From Pseudoips prasinana (taxonomy: Eukaryota; Arthropoda; Insecta; Lepidoptera; Nolidae), in NCBI GenBank assembly GCA_951640165.1, contig OX621241.1, positions 2,366,001 through 2,430,000 on the forward strand: a stretch of DNA of 64,000 nt. The letters are read 5' to 3'. Each line of letters starts with the position of its first letter. The stretch's first letter is position 1. This document shows, in pieces, positions 41,076-52,661 of the stretch. The notes beneath the pieces were generated by a model. That model searched no databases and was not told where the DNA came from. It saw only the letters and a program-made list of their open reading frames with translations. The translations under genes were made by a program, and so were the position numbers.

Positions 41076-42847
41076 TATATTATGTTGAGTTTGGCTAATA
41101 TACAAATTTCTTATTCAGGAAGTAGAAATCAAAAAAGAAAACCAAGTAACTTGACGCGAAGTGACAACCCTAAAATAAATCTTGCGTAAGATGTAATTCA
41201 TTATAAATTACTCTATGGTTTCATCGACAATAAGGTAAGTTTGAAAAAAAGAAGCAAAACTGGCCATTATGAAATACATTTGAAAAAAGAACTACAACAT
41301 TCACATTACAAAAAAATCACGACGAAACTCGTTCATTATTTGTAAAAGGAACGAAAAAGTTTGAAATTTTATCCCCCACTCCACCCATTACCATACTTAA
41401 ACTATCTGATTTACTCACTCGAATCGGGGTACAATTATTATAAATATGGCGGCGATGTGGGTCAGGCATTGCAGGGGAGGGGTGGGAGTGGGGTAGGGAG
41501 TAGGGGACACCCGTCAATCGATTGTCAAGGAGTGCACCGAGTTGCGGGATACGCGAAGAAGTTTTTAAACTGTACTGGGGGAATTCAGGTGTTTGTGCAT
41601 GCGAGCATTTTTGTGAGCGGATACGTTCTTTATTTATGTAGGTATGAGTATTTTACTCACGGCACGTATGGTTATGTTCTCTTGTCTGTTAATAGAATAA
41701 AGTATTGATCTTATGAAGATGGTAAAGATGTGAAAACAATGCTTCAATTTTATGCACGCTGTACTTGCTGTTCAATGGTCGATTCATTTCACTTCTTTTA
41801 AATGCATTGCGGTCATAATCAAGTTACATTATCGTTTTATTTATTAGTATGGTCTACATTGTCGTCATACATTGCTAATAATGTTCTCATAAACTCAAAA
41901 TTGGCCCTCGCGAAGAACGCCGAATAGGCGCTCTGCCTTCCGCCCAAACTACCTATACACACCAGAAAATCAAATTACAATTTCGTTGGTTAGTTTCAGT
42001 TTTAGCCATGGCCGCCAATCTCAACGGTAATGTTATGCGCGGTATATTTTTTATTGACCACGTGCACAAAATTCTAGGTGCACTCTCTATTCCCGTCTAT
42101 AACATGATTTGATCAGACCAATATCGGACCAGAGTGACTCTCACATTGTGAAAATGTACAGAAATTAAGGTTTACCGTACACATTGAGAATCTTAAATCA
42201 CGTCTACTAAGTAAGAAATAAGCGACCAGAATACACTTTCCAAAGTTAACAATACTTTAAAGGACTATATCAGGGATTATTGATAGGGGTCTAGATTTTT
42301 GGTCAGATAGAGTGCAGTGATCTGTGAGTATCTCCAGGAGCGAGTAAGGTCGCTTTCTCCGTGATATCTGGTGACCTAACACACCTAAATCGGGAGAGGG
42401 AAAAGTCAGCAGCGCATAAGTATATGTACGTGGCAAGAGACTAAGCTTTAACAACCACTTGCAATCAGTTAAGCCACATGGTTGTTTGCAGACTAGATAG
42501 AATAAAAGAAAACACCAAAATTTTGCTGTAAATTTCTTCTAATTTTAAACAATTTTATTCGAAGTATTTGAAGTAAGTTCACGTTTATTTCAACCCACTC
42601 TACTTTTTTACGCTCAATTGAACAGGTCATCAAGGTCACAGAGTAAACAAAAAATAGAAGCGACATGAATATATAGCTGATGACAATAAAGCGTCTTTTA
42701 TTGGTTCGTGTACGTGTGGGAGCTTCTGTTTACGACATTACAAAACTCGATGGCTTTACAATGGTGGATGCGGTAGTGCTTTTCGAACCGGTTCCCTTAT
42801 TATCCAGAGTGCAGGAGTCCTGCAATTGCAGCAAATTTAATCAATAG
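41076..42847. other. Unique DNA with G-rich tract
   Basis: It contains the G-run cluster at 41474-41506 (listed separately), ATATGGCGGCGATG at 41447 and a GCCATGGCCGCCAATCTC motif near 42007. No gene is visible; frames of 66-115 codons across the G-rich part are low-complexity readings. Confidence 0.45.
41474..41506 (+). other. Six-run G-quadruplex motif
   Basis: The tract has runs G4-A-G4-T-G3-AGT-G4-TA-G3-AGTA-G4. All loops are 1-4 nt, well within the standard quadruplex rule. It is unusual in such AT-rich DNA. Confidence 0.8.
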
Positions 42848-43050
42848 TTACTCTTTAAGATAGTCACCTCGCCGTTTGGTGTCCTAGGTTTAATTCCCGC
42901 GCTGGACACTACATATTTGTGTGGGCCATAAATAGTTGTAGTCTGGATGTATAATCTGTGTCCGTTTATTATATGTTTGTAAAATACCCCGCGACACAGA
43001 GAATATATTCCCTAGTGCGGGCGTTGACTTTTAAAACCGTTTATAACGTT
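42848..43050 (+). mobile_element. SINE-E
   Basis: TTTAAGATAGTCACCTCGCC, GTTTGGTGTCC, a TTTAATTCCCGCGCTGGAC B-box, ATAAATAGTTG, CCCCGCGACACAGAG and AGTGCGGGCGTTGAC. It is diverged but complete. Confidence 0.65.
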
Positions 43051-43094
43051 AAAAATAAATATGATTAAAAAAAAAAATACTTGATATAAATAAC

Positions 43095-43200
43095 AAAATC
43101 TGATTGCCAGAAGGTGGGCCGACGTTCTTGCAAGGGTTCGAGGGAAGCCGCTGTATACGAGAGCCGTTGTCTAGCAGTGGACATCTTTAATAAATTATAA
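43095..43200 (+). pseudogene. RTE-like LINE 3' relic
   Basis: The plus strand reads RRWADVLARVRGKPLYTRAV, V, a stop, QWTSL, resembling the end of RTE-type polymerases, and then AATAAATT. It differs from the relic at 486-556, so it comes from another family member. Confidence 0.5.
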
Positions 43201-43490
43201 ATTTACGCTAAATGAAAATTAATAAGGTTGTATGTTCATGTTATGAACTATAGTTTTCACTCCTACAGTTTTGAAATTTTATGGATTATGTCAGTACTGA
43301 CATATCTTCGTGGTGGTAATAAACATAATGGTACTATATAGGCATATAATTATAAAATAAATTTATGTAAAATTTTAGAAATCTTTTATTTTTTTTAAAT
43401 ATTCATTCTTATTTGTTTTGATTGCCCTTCTTAATTTAATGTTATGCTTAAATACCACGGTTGTTTCTGGCCAGGTGCAGTCATTCAATA

Positions 43491-43545
43491 GACCTAACCT
43501 AACCTAAAGTTATAACCTAACCTATAACAATAACCTAACCTCCTC
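43491..43545 (-). repeat. Short interstitial CCTAA repeats
   Basis: ACCTAACCTAACCTAAAG, then CCTAACCT and AACCTAACC after short interruptions. This is the complement of TTAGG, the usual insect telomere unit; a TCC microsatellite follows. Only about seven units are present. Confidence 0.6.
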
Positions 43546-44126
43546 CTCCTCCTTGTCTTAAATTAGGACACCTCACCAAGACCACCTCTTTTCCATAGTT
43601 TGTTTCAATAAATTTTCAGCCTTTCTCGTCATACCAATTCGAGCAAAATTAATTCAAGTCCATAGTGAATGCCGCATCTAAACTTCGGTGCTCCTCAAAA
43701 TAATCCCGTTCTTGAGCGACACACATCACGACTATTCTCAAGCTATTTAACGATAAATATAGTTTATAGCTCCATCAATCGCGCACACAACAGCTGTTCC
43801 ACTCGTTAAGCAGACGATGATTGATCTCGCGACGTCGCGCGATATATATCTTGCACTGGATTAGAGGATTTAGTGGATCTATAATTGTTTTTAATGTTCC
43901 ACGTAGCATTTTCGTGTTTTTCTGGGACGGACTGACGGCTGAGTGATTGGTTTCCGTCATTTGAAAGAAAATGTTTCTGATTATTTTGTTCTTGGTTTTT
44001 ATTTTTGTTGACTGGTCTATGATACAATATAGACTATACAAGAATTTTTATTTTCTTTACGAACAGTTTGAATGGGGATGCAACTCCAACTTACCGAATA
44101 GATTCCATATTCGATCAGTATAATGG
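43546..44126. other. Unique DNA, no gene seen
   Basis: AT-rich with two overlapping short minus frames (43775-44041) that lack domains. Confidence 0.4.
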
Positions 44127-44235
44127 TAGGCCTATGTCATGCATTAATAACTGTTTCCTAACGACTACAATCGGGAACGATAGCTCAGCGTGCCATCCGA
44201 AGCACGAGAGACGCTCAGAAATAAAATCACTGGCT
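44127..44235 (+). repeat. Repeat F fragment
   Basis: TAGGCCTATGTCATGC, ACTGTTTCCTAACGACTACA, ATCGGGAACGATAGCTCAGC, GTGCCATCCGAAGCACGAG and CGCTCAGAAATAAAATCAC are in the F order. Confidence 0.55.
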
Positions 44236-44394
44236 AGTCTCCGTGGAGTTTAGCCGCCTTCCCCAAACCTCGGCCCGCTGTATTATATAAAAATAATGCG
44301 AACTTTATGCAAGCAGGATTAATTGACATATTCATTCTGAGTCATATAATAAATTAAATAAATATCTTACGACCACTAACCTACTGTCATCTGA

Positions 44395-44570
44395 TCCCAA
44401 ACTAGACACAGACTGTACTATGGCAACCAGATAACTGATAAACATACATTTCTGAATACATACAACATATAAATTTTGAATGAAGACACACAAAAAAATT
44501 ATCGTGCTAATTACACAAAATTTGGCCTGGGTGGGGACCGAACCCACGACCTCTAGCTTGGCCAGTAGAT
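44395..44570 (-). mobile_element. SINE-D, good copy
   Basis: GATCCCAAACTAGACACAG, ACTATGGCAACCAGATAACT, GATAAACATACATTTCTG, a GGGTGGGGACCGAACCCACG B-box complement and CCTCTAGCTTGGCCAGTAGA. It has no coding capacity. Confidence 0.65.
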
Positions 44571-45354
44571 TTTTAATAAGATAAGTTGAGACAAATGATG
44601 GAACTATCCAAAAATGCTGTGCATAATATATTCTTAAATCTTTTGTCACCCATTAAATGTCACACTGAGTCACGCATGATTGAACGCGCCGTCTTAAAAT
44701 CTCAAAAATACACAAACGAAAAATTTTGACCGCGGAAGAAACTATGATGTATAGCGAAAACGCGAAAAAAAAAAAGAAATCAAGAGGCACCGTTGACATC
44801 TCGCTCGTGATTTATACAGTAAACACATAAATCTGTGTTGTATCTGTCAGTGCTCCGCACACCTGCGACACGTTGTCGACGATTTTTTGGTCGTCAACTC
44901 TTCATGTGCGGTTTTTATATGACGTTGGTGTTAATGTGATGTTATAATATTTTCATTGTTTTATCGACGTGCAAGGTTAACGTAGGCTATCACTACTTCA
45001 CCGAATATTATAAAACAGATTACACTAATCTCAAATTTCCTTTTAAGAAGAAGTTGCTTGGTAAAAACACTATTTGTTTTTTTTTTATTTGGTTATCCTG
45101 TTTGGCCTAACTTGCTTCTCATGCACATGACATCAACCACGCGTTGCGGACTCTTGTTCCTTTCCATTATGAGCTTTAGTTACTCACGCGTAGGTTCGAA
45201 ATTGTAATGCTTAATACAAAATCATCATATTACTCGCAGATTATTCGACTCTTTGACTTAGCGTATAAGCCAAAGAGTAAATAAAGAAAAGAAAAAAAAA
45301 CCAAAAAGTAATCTTATCTTATAATATGCCAACAAATACCTAAATGCCTTTTCT
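44571..45354. other. Unique DNA, no gene seen
   Basis: Mixed composition with a T-run at 45080. No coding frame with recognisable motifs. Confidence 0.4.
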
Positions 45355-45402
45355 TATATTTTTTGGTGCACAATAAAGAGTCACTTACTTACTTACTTAA
45401 AC
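45355..45402 (+). mobile_element. CR1/L2-like LINE 3' terminus
   Basis: TTTTTTGGTGCACAATAAAG, AGTCACTTACTTACTTACTT. This matches the GGTGTACAATAAAGAGTA and tandem tail of elements 1 and 2 in sense orientation, so it is a tiny 5'-truncated insertion of the same group. Confidence 0.65.
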
Positions 45403-45940
45403 GCATATTCTCTAGCGGTGTTTGAAAAGTTCGTATAAGTTATCGACACAATAAAAATACATGTATAGTCTGTTGCGACAAATTGTTAATATTTAAGATA
45501 AACAAATCGCAATACTGTATTCCCTTTTCTCTTTTGCATGAATCGTAACGAGTTTAGACGAAAATACGGCGATGTGTCAGTATTAACGGCCGATGGATCG
45601 GGAGTAGTCCTCTCTGCACTGATAGACGCACTCTAAATAGATACAGCCGGGAATTTCGATTTCTTCGGAACAGAGATAATCTTCGACTATAGAAAATATT
45701 TAGATAGAAGGTGGTAAATTATAGAGTATATTTCTTTAGGAGGATCTACGGATATAAAAATAATTAGAAATAATTTTCTAAACTTTAGAGTTTCTTAGAC
45801 TTTCTTGCAATAGGTTTTTACTAATTAATCTTCACGTAAGGAAAATGCGTTATGCAACCTTCATACGATTTACTCTCTCTCTTTCAGTCACTTTATTATC
45901 ATTTCTTTTATCAGTAACTTGCGATCTATTATTTATTTAA
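45403..45940. other. No recognised feature
   Basis: AT-rich unique-looking sequence with CTCTCTCTTTCAGTC near 45880. Confidence 0.4.
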
Positions 45941-46110
45941 GGATATAAAAAATATATGTGACGAAACAGATCGCACGGACGGACTAATTCAAAATAATTT
46001 GTTGCTTTAATTACTGTTTTTCAACTGTGTTTATGTAATACATTGTGAGCTTGACAAGTACAAGTGTATGTAAATACCCAATTGCTGAATAAATTTCATT
46101 ATTTCATATA
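45941..46110 (+). mobile_element. LINE family U 3' end
   Basis: Near-identical to 5849-6023, including AGATCGCACGGACGGACTAA and GCTGAATAAATTTCATT. Confidence 0.65.
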
Positions 46111-46489
46111 CGAATGTGTGTGTTGCTTGCAATGATCGAGATGTTAGAAGATATGAAGTTGAACATAAATACTGTTTAATAAACTCAGAACAGACCTTAA
46201 CTTTTCCTCCTTAGGATTTAAAAAACAGTTCACAAGCAAAGGAGAAAACTCGTAATATAGATACAAAAAATATACACCCAGTCCATTGATAATCTGCTTC
46301 TTGAAGTAATATACTTTAGCCTTTTTTGCCTACCAAAAATGAGTTTTTGTAGTCTGTAATGTAAATAATCAGTGGAAACAAAGTGGATTTTACATGAACA
46401 TATATTTTTATCGTGCATTAAGATTTAATACAAATTATATAATTCGCATTTTCCAGTAAATTTACATAAGCATAAATAATCCTCCTGAT

Positions 46490-46717
46490 CGAGTGTCGGC
46501 AACGGCGGCTAATCTCAATGGAGACTATCCATATGCGCGGGACATACAGTGCAGAAGTGTATGCGCAACACAGCGGCACTTTCTATCCATCACTCTCATG
46601 ATCTGATGGGATGATTAGGGACGCGCACGGAATGAGGTCAATTTCAGGCCTGACACCGATTTGAAGCTAAAACCTTTTTATCCGTATTTGAACTGTCTAC
46701 CGCTAGACCTTCGAGGA
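46490..46717 (-). mobile_element. SINE-B, B-box region damaged
   Basis: CGGCTAATCTCAATGGAGAC, TATGCGCGGGACATACAGTG, CACTCTCATGATCTGATGGG and CTACCGCTAGACC follow the minus-strand SINE-B order; the tail and part of the body are lost. Confidence 0.65.
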
Positions 46718-47533
46718 AGTGAAGCAAATTTCAAAGGCAATTTGACGACAGTTAATAAAATCATTCCGGTTATGATTTTCTTTGACAACATGTGTTCCGA
46801 TGACCTACTGTTAATTCTATGACAAGCAAATTCTAATACTATATGATCTTAGAGAATTTGCAGTACAAAAGTGTCTACTCAAGCAGAATACCTATAAGAA
46901 AATTTTGCAACCACTGTGCACACCCATATCTCGCCACAACCACTGCAACTCGCACGAATCCAACACAATCGATACACACTAGACGAAACCCGACCACTGT
47001 GCAGCCATTACCATATTTTTGAGGCACACTGCTCCGGCACTCGTAAACATCAGACAAAATGAGCACTAATTTCTCGACGGCTGCTTCTCGCACAAAGAGA
47101 GAGCCCCGTTTTACATAAATTTGTCATATTTGCACGCACCCCCCTTTTGGCGAGGCGTGTGCCAAGTTTTAAGCTCGCGGTAAACGGCTTGATGGCCCTA
47201 ATAGGTGGCATTCAAACGCGGATGCGTGGGGTAGTTATTACCTATAAATGGAACTTAGGACTTGAATGATACTCTCCTCCTTGTAGGCCGGTTGAATAAA
47301 ATGGCGCTTTTCAGTAGATGGTTGATTTACGATTAATGGAAGAAATTTTTATTTTATGAAATAAGAGAATGGATGGATGAAAGCAACAGGCTATGAGTCT
47401 ATGATAAGCTACGACCCATCCTCGTATTGAATTGACTTTGACCAACTTAACCTAATTGTTGTAAAGGGTAGAAAGCGCTCCTTAAGTTACGTTCACTATT
47501 TTTGTTCCACCTTGTACACATTGCTACTTACTT
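46718..47533. other. Unique DNA, no gene seen
   Basis: A GC-richer patch at 47095-47215 (GCACGCACCCCCCTTTTGGC, GGCGAGGCGTG) looks non-repetitive. A 72-codon minus frame at 46875-47093 has no domain. Confidence 0.4.
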
Positions 47534-47787
47534 ATAATAATAATATCTCGGGACAATGTCACACAGATCATCCTAGCCCCAAACTAAGCAAAGCTTGTAC
47601 TATGGGTACAAGGCGACGATATACATACTTATATAGATAGATAAATACAATTATATACATAGAAAACATCCATGACTCAGAAACAAATATTCGTGCTCAT
47701 CACACAAATATTTGCACTTACCGGGATTTGAACCCAGGACCATCAGCTTCGTAGGCAGGAGCACTACCAACTAGGCTACGGTGACCG
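47534..47787 (-). mobile_element. SINE-A, complete
   Basis: It runs from the AAT tail and GGACAATGTCACACAGATCA through GAAACAAATATTCGTGCTCA, a GGGATTTGAACCCAGGACC B-box to ACTAGGCTACGGTGACCG. Confidence 0.8.
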
Positions 47788-47812
47788 ACTAACTTATTTT
47801 ATGAGCTTGAGC

Positions 47813-48690
47813 AGTGTTAGAGTTGTTCAAGCCGCCCAGTAGGCCATTGACATCGTTTAACGACTGTTGCTTGGTGACTGCAACCGAGATCGACAGCTTC
47901 ATTTCAATTAATAAAGTTATTGATAGTAGAATTAGTTTTTAAAAGCCTGTACAAAATATTTTTTTCTTGTAATATAAGGAAACTTTTAGATATTCAAATG
48001 TGATAGTGGTTAATTGGAGGATAATTAACCAAGGCAAGTTAATAGTGGTCTCCAAGACATTTTCCTTTTACTGTTATCATGAAATGAAACTATGATACAC
48101 TTAATTCATGATGCTTGTTTTCTAATCTAGTCCATTCAACGGAAGAGATCGCTTTTAGCGAAAAGGTCGTCAATTGCATTAAAATAAGTTAATTGTGTTT
48201 GTAACCTTTGTTTTCTTTTACTTATAATATAGACAGAACCATTCAGACAATATGTAGTAAAAAAAAGCGAAAATTTAAAATTTAGATAATTAAACCTACA
48301 CATGATCCTTGACAATAACTTAATTTAAGTTAGTTAAATATCGTTACTGTTATAAAATAAATCTTATTGTAAATTATTTCCTACAATCCGTGTACCTAAA
48401 TATCTATATGTACTTAGAAATAATTATAAATTAATTATATATTACTACGAACATGTTCTGACTATTTACAAGCGCTTTTTTAAAGTCTACGTGAATAAAA
48501 AACTTTTTTATTTACTTATTTATATATTTATTTTATATACTTATTTTTACAAAAACGTGTACTTTTCCTCTTCTTCTTCTTAACGTGCCCTCCGAAGCAC
48601 GGAGACGCTCAGAAAAATATACCACTTTGGTGGTCACCCATCGATGGACTGACTGCGAGCATAGTTGCTTTATCTGATCACTTAGCGACA
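47813..48690 (+). repeat. Repeat F split by LINE insertions
   Basis: The left half (47813-47905) has GTGTTAGAGTTGTTCAAGCC, GCCCAGTAGGCC and CGAGATCGACAGCTT. The right half (48583-48690) has TTAACGTGCCCTCCGAAGCA, GACGCTCAGAAA, CACTTTGGTGGTCACCCATC and TGCGAGCATAGTTGC. The LINE 3' ends at 48133-48540 lie between. Confidence 0.55.
48133..48540 (+). mobile_element. LINE 3' ends (hairpin motif plus family T)
   Basis: GGAAGAGATCGCTTTTAGCG, AAAAGGTCGTCAATTGC at 48139-48178 is the LINE 3'-UTR hairpin motif. From 48226 follows family T (ATAGACAGAACCATTCAGAC, TGACTATTTACAAGCGC, AAAGTCTACGTGAATAAAAA) with a TTTA-type tail. Confidence 0.65.
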
Positions 48691-49378
48691 AGTGAGAGCA
48701 CCTTGCTACTTAATCATCATAATTCATGACAATTCCTGAGAATACTGTCAAAACACAGTACTGGGTTCCACGAAGTGGATATTTACACGGAAGAGGGCTA
48801 ATTTATTTATACGTTATTGATTTAACGTAGTTACATGCCCGCTATGTTGGCAGGACCTGACACTAACTCAGGGTGATTACCGTAAACTTGATTGACATAG
48901 TGATGGCACACTGACGGACTGACGTGACGGACTGATCACATCTCATGTGACGTGATCGCTGGCAGTTTGACTGTCACGCGAACTTGTGAAGTGTTTGATA
49001 TTCTAATATGCGATTCTTTTGTTTTCCGGCTAAATGAGCTTCCGGCATTCGTATGAATATTGTATATAAAATGTCTTGGTTCATTGACTCGTCTTTTTGT
49101 GATATTTAAGTTAGTTAACTCTATCTAGGACGCGTCGTCAATTTAGTAAGAGCAAAAAATGTTTTCTTTACTTTATTGTAATTTTTTTCTGTGATGAAAC
49201 TAACTATTTGTTTATATATTTATAATATTTTCCATTAAGTTTGGTAATTAATTGCTCACGTTAATTTTTAATATATACAGTAAATTTTCCTCGTTTACTG
49301 TCATTACATACATACATATAACCATTGTGAAGAGAAATTAAATTTATTTTGATTCATTGATTTGATTGATTGATTGAT
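48691..49378. other. Unique DNA, no gene seen
   Basis: Contains GACTGACGTGACGGACTGA-like short repeats near 48915-48945 and a TTGATTGATTGATTGATTA run at 49360-49379, which is the target of the next element. Confidence 0.4.
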
Positions 49379-49560
49379 TATATTCTTCAAACATGCTCAC
49401 CGGTTTAAGGTACTTCTGACCTGGCCTTCTTGAGAATAATGTCAGTAAACAAGGCAAAAGAGGTGTGCAAACATCGTGACAAATGGAAATCCGTTATCTC
49501 TGCCTACCCCTCTGGGAAACAGGCGTGAGTCTATGTATGTATGTATGTCAATTCCAAATA
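49379..49560 (+). mobile_element. LINE 3' end with inverted 5' piece
   Basis: Bases 49381-49438, read on the minus strand, match the LINE segment TTCTCAAGAA...GAAGAATA of 18790-18845. Bases 49440-49560 on the plus strand match the directly following segment (GGCAAAAGAGGTGTGC, GACAAATGGAAATCCGTTAT, GGGAAACAGGCGTGAGTC) with a TATG-repeat tail. Inverted 5' piece plus sense 3' piece is the classical twin-priming structure. Confidence 0.75.
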
Positions 49561-49585
49561 ATCTTATTTTTTTCGCTGCCCACCC

Positions 49586-49700
49586 AACGGTTGTCTGGAA
49601 GAGATCGCTACAAAGCGATTAAACCGCCGATCATACCGGTATTTGTTAATTTTGAACTTGTGTATTGTGTGTTTGCTGGTGTCAGAAAGTGGACTCTATC
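49586..49700 (+). mobile_element. LINE 3'-UTR remnant with hairpin motif
   Basis: CCAACGGTTGTCTGGAAGAG, ATCGCT-ACAA-AGCGAT and AAACCGCCGATCATACC. It is the clearest copy of the hairpin outside the two full elements; what follows is AT-rich UTR. Confidence 0.6.
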
Positions 49701-49777
49701 TTACTTTCCTTGAAATAATTAAACTAATATGTATTATTATTTCACACTGAAATGATATATGTGTCCCTTTCAAAGTT

Positions 49778-49911
49778 CAGACGCCAGCACATCAATCGAA
49801 CCCAACCTGTCAAATTTCCCTAATAGTAAGTGAACCTTATGCTTTTGTGATAAAGTTGAAAATCTATAAAAAAATTTGACAGATTGGGGTAGCTGGATGT
49901 GCTGGCGTCTG
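49778..49911. mobile_element. 134-bp MITE with 40-bp inverted ends
   Basis: The left end CAGACGCCAGCACATC...CCTGTCAAATTT is mirrored by AAATTTGACAG...GATGTGCTGGCGTCTG at the right. About 30 of 40 positions pair. The interior is 54 bp and non-coding. Confidence 0.75.
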
Positions 49912-50044
49912 TACATATATTTTCTTGATAAGAAGCAGTACTGAATATAATTTATCTAACTTATATTTTCTCTTTACAGGTAAGCCAGACTTGTGAATTA
50001 ATCAAAAATCTACCTAAAAGAATAAATCGGTAAGTGATTATTAT

Positions 50045-50190
50045 TTAACTAAGTCAATGAAGAGTTCCTAACCACAACGTTCCTAACCGTAGTCCTCCTG
50101 AACGGCTGAATCTTCTCCTTTTTCTTCTTCAAATTTGACACAGTGGTAGGGAACATAATCGCGAATGCATATATTTGAATTCATAAAAAT
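50045..50190 (-). repeat. Repeat G, copy 2
   Basis: On the minus strand ATGAATTCAAATATATGCAT, TACCACTGTGTCAAATTTGA and AGAAGATTCAGCCGTTCAGG match 14330-14470. The potential reading frame stops early. Confidence 0.5.
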
Positions 50191-50469
50191 CGGAGTCCCC
50201 ACAGAGGAATTATCCCGAGACAAAAATGTCGCATTGTAATCAATGTACAAATATAGAAATCTGTTAAACCATTACACTCAGCTCAAGATTTACAAGTAGC
50301 AGAAAACCTTGCAGACATTATATTGAACTGTGTAAATCCCTACAAATTTCACATATTCTTGTAATAAAATGTTAAAGAATATTGTTGTATAAATGTCGTG
50401 GGACAAATAAGTAACGGTTTTTTTAAGAGAATAGCCTACATAAGACTTTTTATTAATTCATAGGAACAG

Positions 50470-50640
50470 TTGTGAGAGTCAATGAAGCCACCCAGTAGTT
50501 CTTTGAGATGGCTAAACTGCTGTTCTGTAGCAACAACTGCCGGGACTCTGTGAAAGATTCACTCAGGAATTAAACACTTTGTCAGTCACCCTTTTATTGA
50601 GTGCCTGATGAATAGACCCTTAACCTCAACTATACTTATA
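50470..50640 (+). repeat. Repeat F, diverged copy
   Basis: GTGAGAGTCAATGAAGCCAC, CCAGTAGTTC, AACTGCTGTTCTGTAGCAAC, GCCGGGACTC, GGAATTAAACACTTTGTCAG and CCCTTAACCTCAAC keep the F order. Confidence 0.5.
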
Positions 50641-52011
50641 GTTATACCGTAGTTAATCCGTAAGACTCGTTGTTTATAATGTTTGGAGTTATAAAATATG
50701 TGTTTATGCTTCATATCAAAAAATAAATGACATCGTCGAAATATCGTCCCATAAGAGTGGGCAGCTTAAAGAAAACCAATTTTCAAAATATGAATTTAAC
50801 TATGTCACCTCCCTTTCAAAAATATATTGCATGGCATGTATATTTTTATAGACATTTAAAATATGTATAAAAAATGCCGTACATTACTTTACCCCTGTAC
50901 AAAAATCACCTCCCGTACAAAAGTCACTTCTCGATAATTACCTGCCAAACAATATTGAAATCCTACACAAAATTACCTCCCATAAAAAAAATCACCACAC
51001 GTTCTAATGCTCCCATAAATTACCTGCCATACAATACTTAACTCCAAACTTAACTCCCTCCTCTGGAAGAGATCGCTTTTAGCATTTTCAATCATTGCAT
51101 TAAAATAAGTTAATTTCCTTATTTGTTCACATTGTTTTATTTTTCTTTCTTTTATGCAATAGAGTTAACTTCTTTTTCTTCTTCTTGTACAAAAAAATCA
51201 CATCCCACACAAAACTCAACTCCATACAAAGAAGCACTTAATTTAAGGCAGCTGGAAAACTTAATTTAAGGAGATAAGAACGATTATGTATGTGATGGGA
51301 ACTGATGTTCTATAGCTTATAGAACATCCTTTGTACTGCTATATGTATACATCCCACGCTGTTTTAGTTCCACGTTTTACATTAATTTTGCGGACGTTTC
51401 TTTGCGCCTGAATGTCCCGGGTTCAACTTCCGAACAACACAATCTTGCAAAAGTTTACTAAAAGTACTACCCTCCATTCGTCGAAGAACATGTTCAGATT
51501 AACATGGGTACCTACATTTAAGATAATCGTTATAGACTTCTCACTGCAAGAGCATAATAAAACTCAGACCTGGCCCCACCTTTAGTTACTGGTTTCTTAT
51601 GGGTTTTGAAATCTGATGGTAGTCGTTAATTTTGACTGAGTGCCAACTCCACTAGAAATGGGAAAAGGCAAGAAAGCTATAGTACAAACCAAATTGACAT
51701 CTATTAACGTTCTGTTAACTGTCTTATTCTTTGACAGCCAGAAGTACGCTTTAACTTAGACGTCTCGTAACTTTAAGTTACTAGTGTTACTTAACATTGA
51801 CTTATCGGTCCAACTTAACTTAGATGTGTGACTGGTGATTGATGGTTGCATTAATTAATGTTTCGATAAAACTTAGATTTTATTTCATTACAGATACAAG
51901 TCGAGTTTTTGAAAGATATCATCCCACTTCTGACACAGAAATTCTTTAGATTTGGACAATGTCAAAATGGGATTATCAATAGGATGGAAGGAATACAACA
52001 GACAACTCCTG
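50641..52011. other. Unique DNA with small motifs
   Basis: It contains a repeated pattern of CTCCC/CATACAAAA-like phrases at 50880-51060, a LINE hairpin remnant (CTGGAAGAGATCGCTTTTAG, 51063), a perfect hairpin GATGTTCTATA-GCT-TATAGAACATC (51303-51327) and a possible SINE B-box at 51415. No gene. Confidence 0.45.
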
Positions 52012-52290
52012 GGTTGAAATCCTGAGTCCGATAAAGGAGTTATTGCAGTTTTTAATGAAAAAAATAATCACTAGCAGCCCGATTTCAGGGAGGTAGCAGT
52101 GTTACATCCGTCCTCAGAGGGCACATAATGGGACGGTTTTTTACCTAACCTCTTTCCGTTGGTGTAGGCTACCCTCTTTGTGAGGCAGCGCCCTTTTTAC
52201 ACAGACTTGTGCACTTTGTCAAGTCGCTCGCAAATGACTACTGAGAGTTACAGGCATGGCCAAAACCTGACCAGGAATCCAATTTGAATA
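52012..52290 (+). mobile_element. Diverged SINE-B relative
   Basis: The B-box region CTCCTGGGTTGAAATCCTGA, then AGCAGCCCGATTTCAGGGAG, CTCAGAGGGCACATAATGGG, ACCTCTTTCCGTTGGTG and an AAT tail follow the SINE-B plan with many changes. The 5' end of the head is lost. Confidence 0.5.
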
Positions 52291-52661
52291 ATAATAATAA
52301 TTTTAATGCCCTTATCATCCACAACGAATCTAATATTGAAATCGAATTGAATATTTGTCATACTTAAGTATTGATATCATTAACACCTTGTACTACCTAT
52401 TCATATAAAATCTAAACAGAGTGAGTTCGTGGTTATTTTAATAAATTGATTACCGTTTTAAAACCATAGAATCGACGGAAAATTTCTCAAAAAATGTATT
52501 TAAACTTATGGGAATTTTCCAACGAATAATAATTATTATAATCAATTAAAAACCTTATAAATAATATACTTGGTAATTTCATAAATTAAAAAAAATATAT
52601 AAACAACGGAGAAATGGCAAAACATACGTACAAATACAATAAAATTTAGTAGAACATAGTT

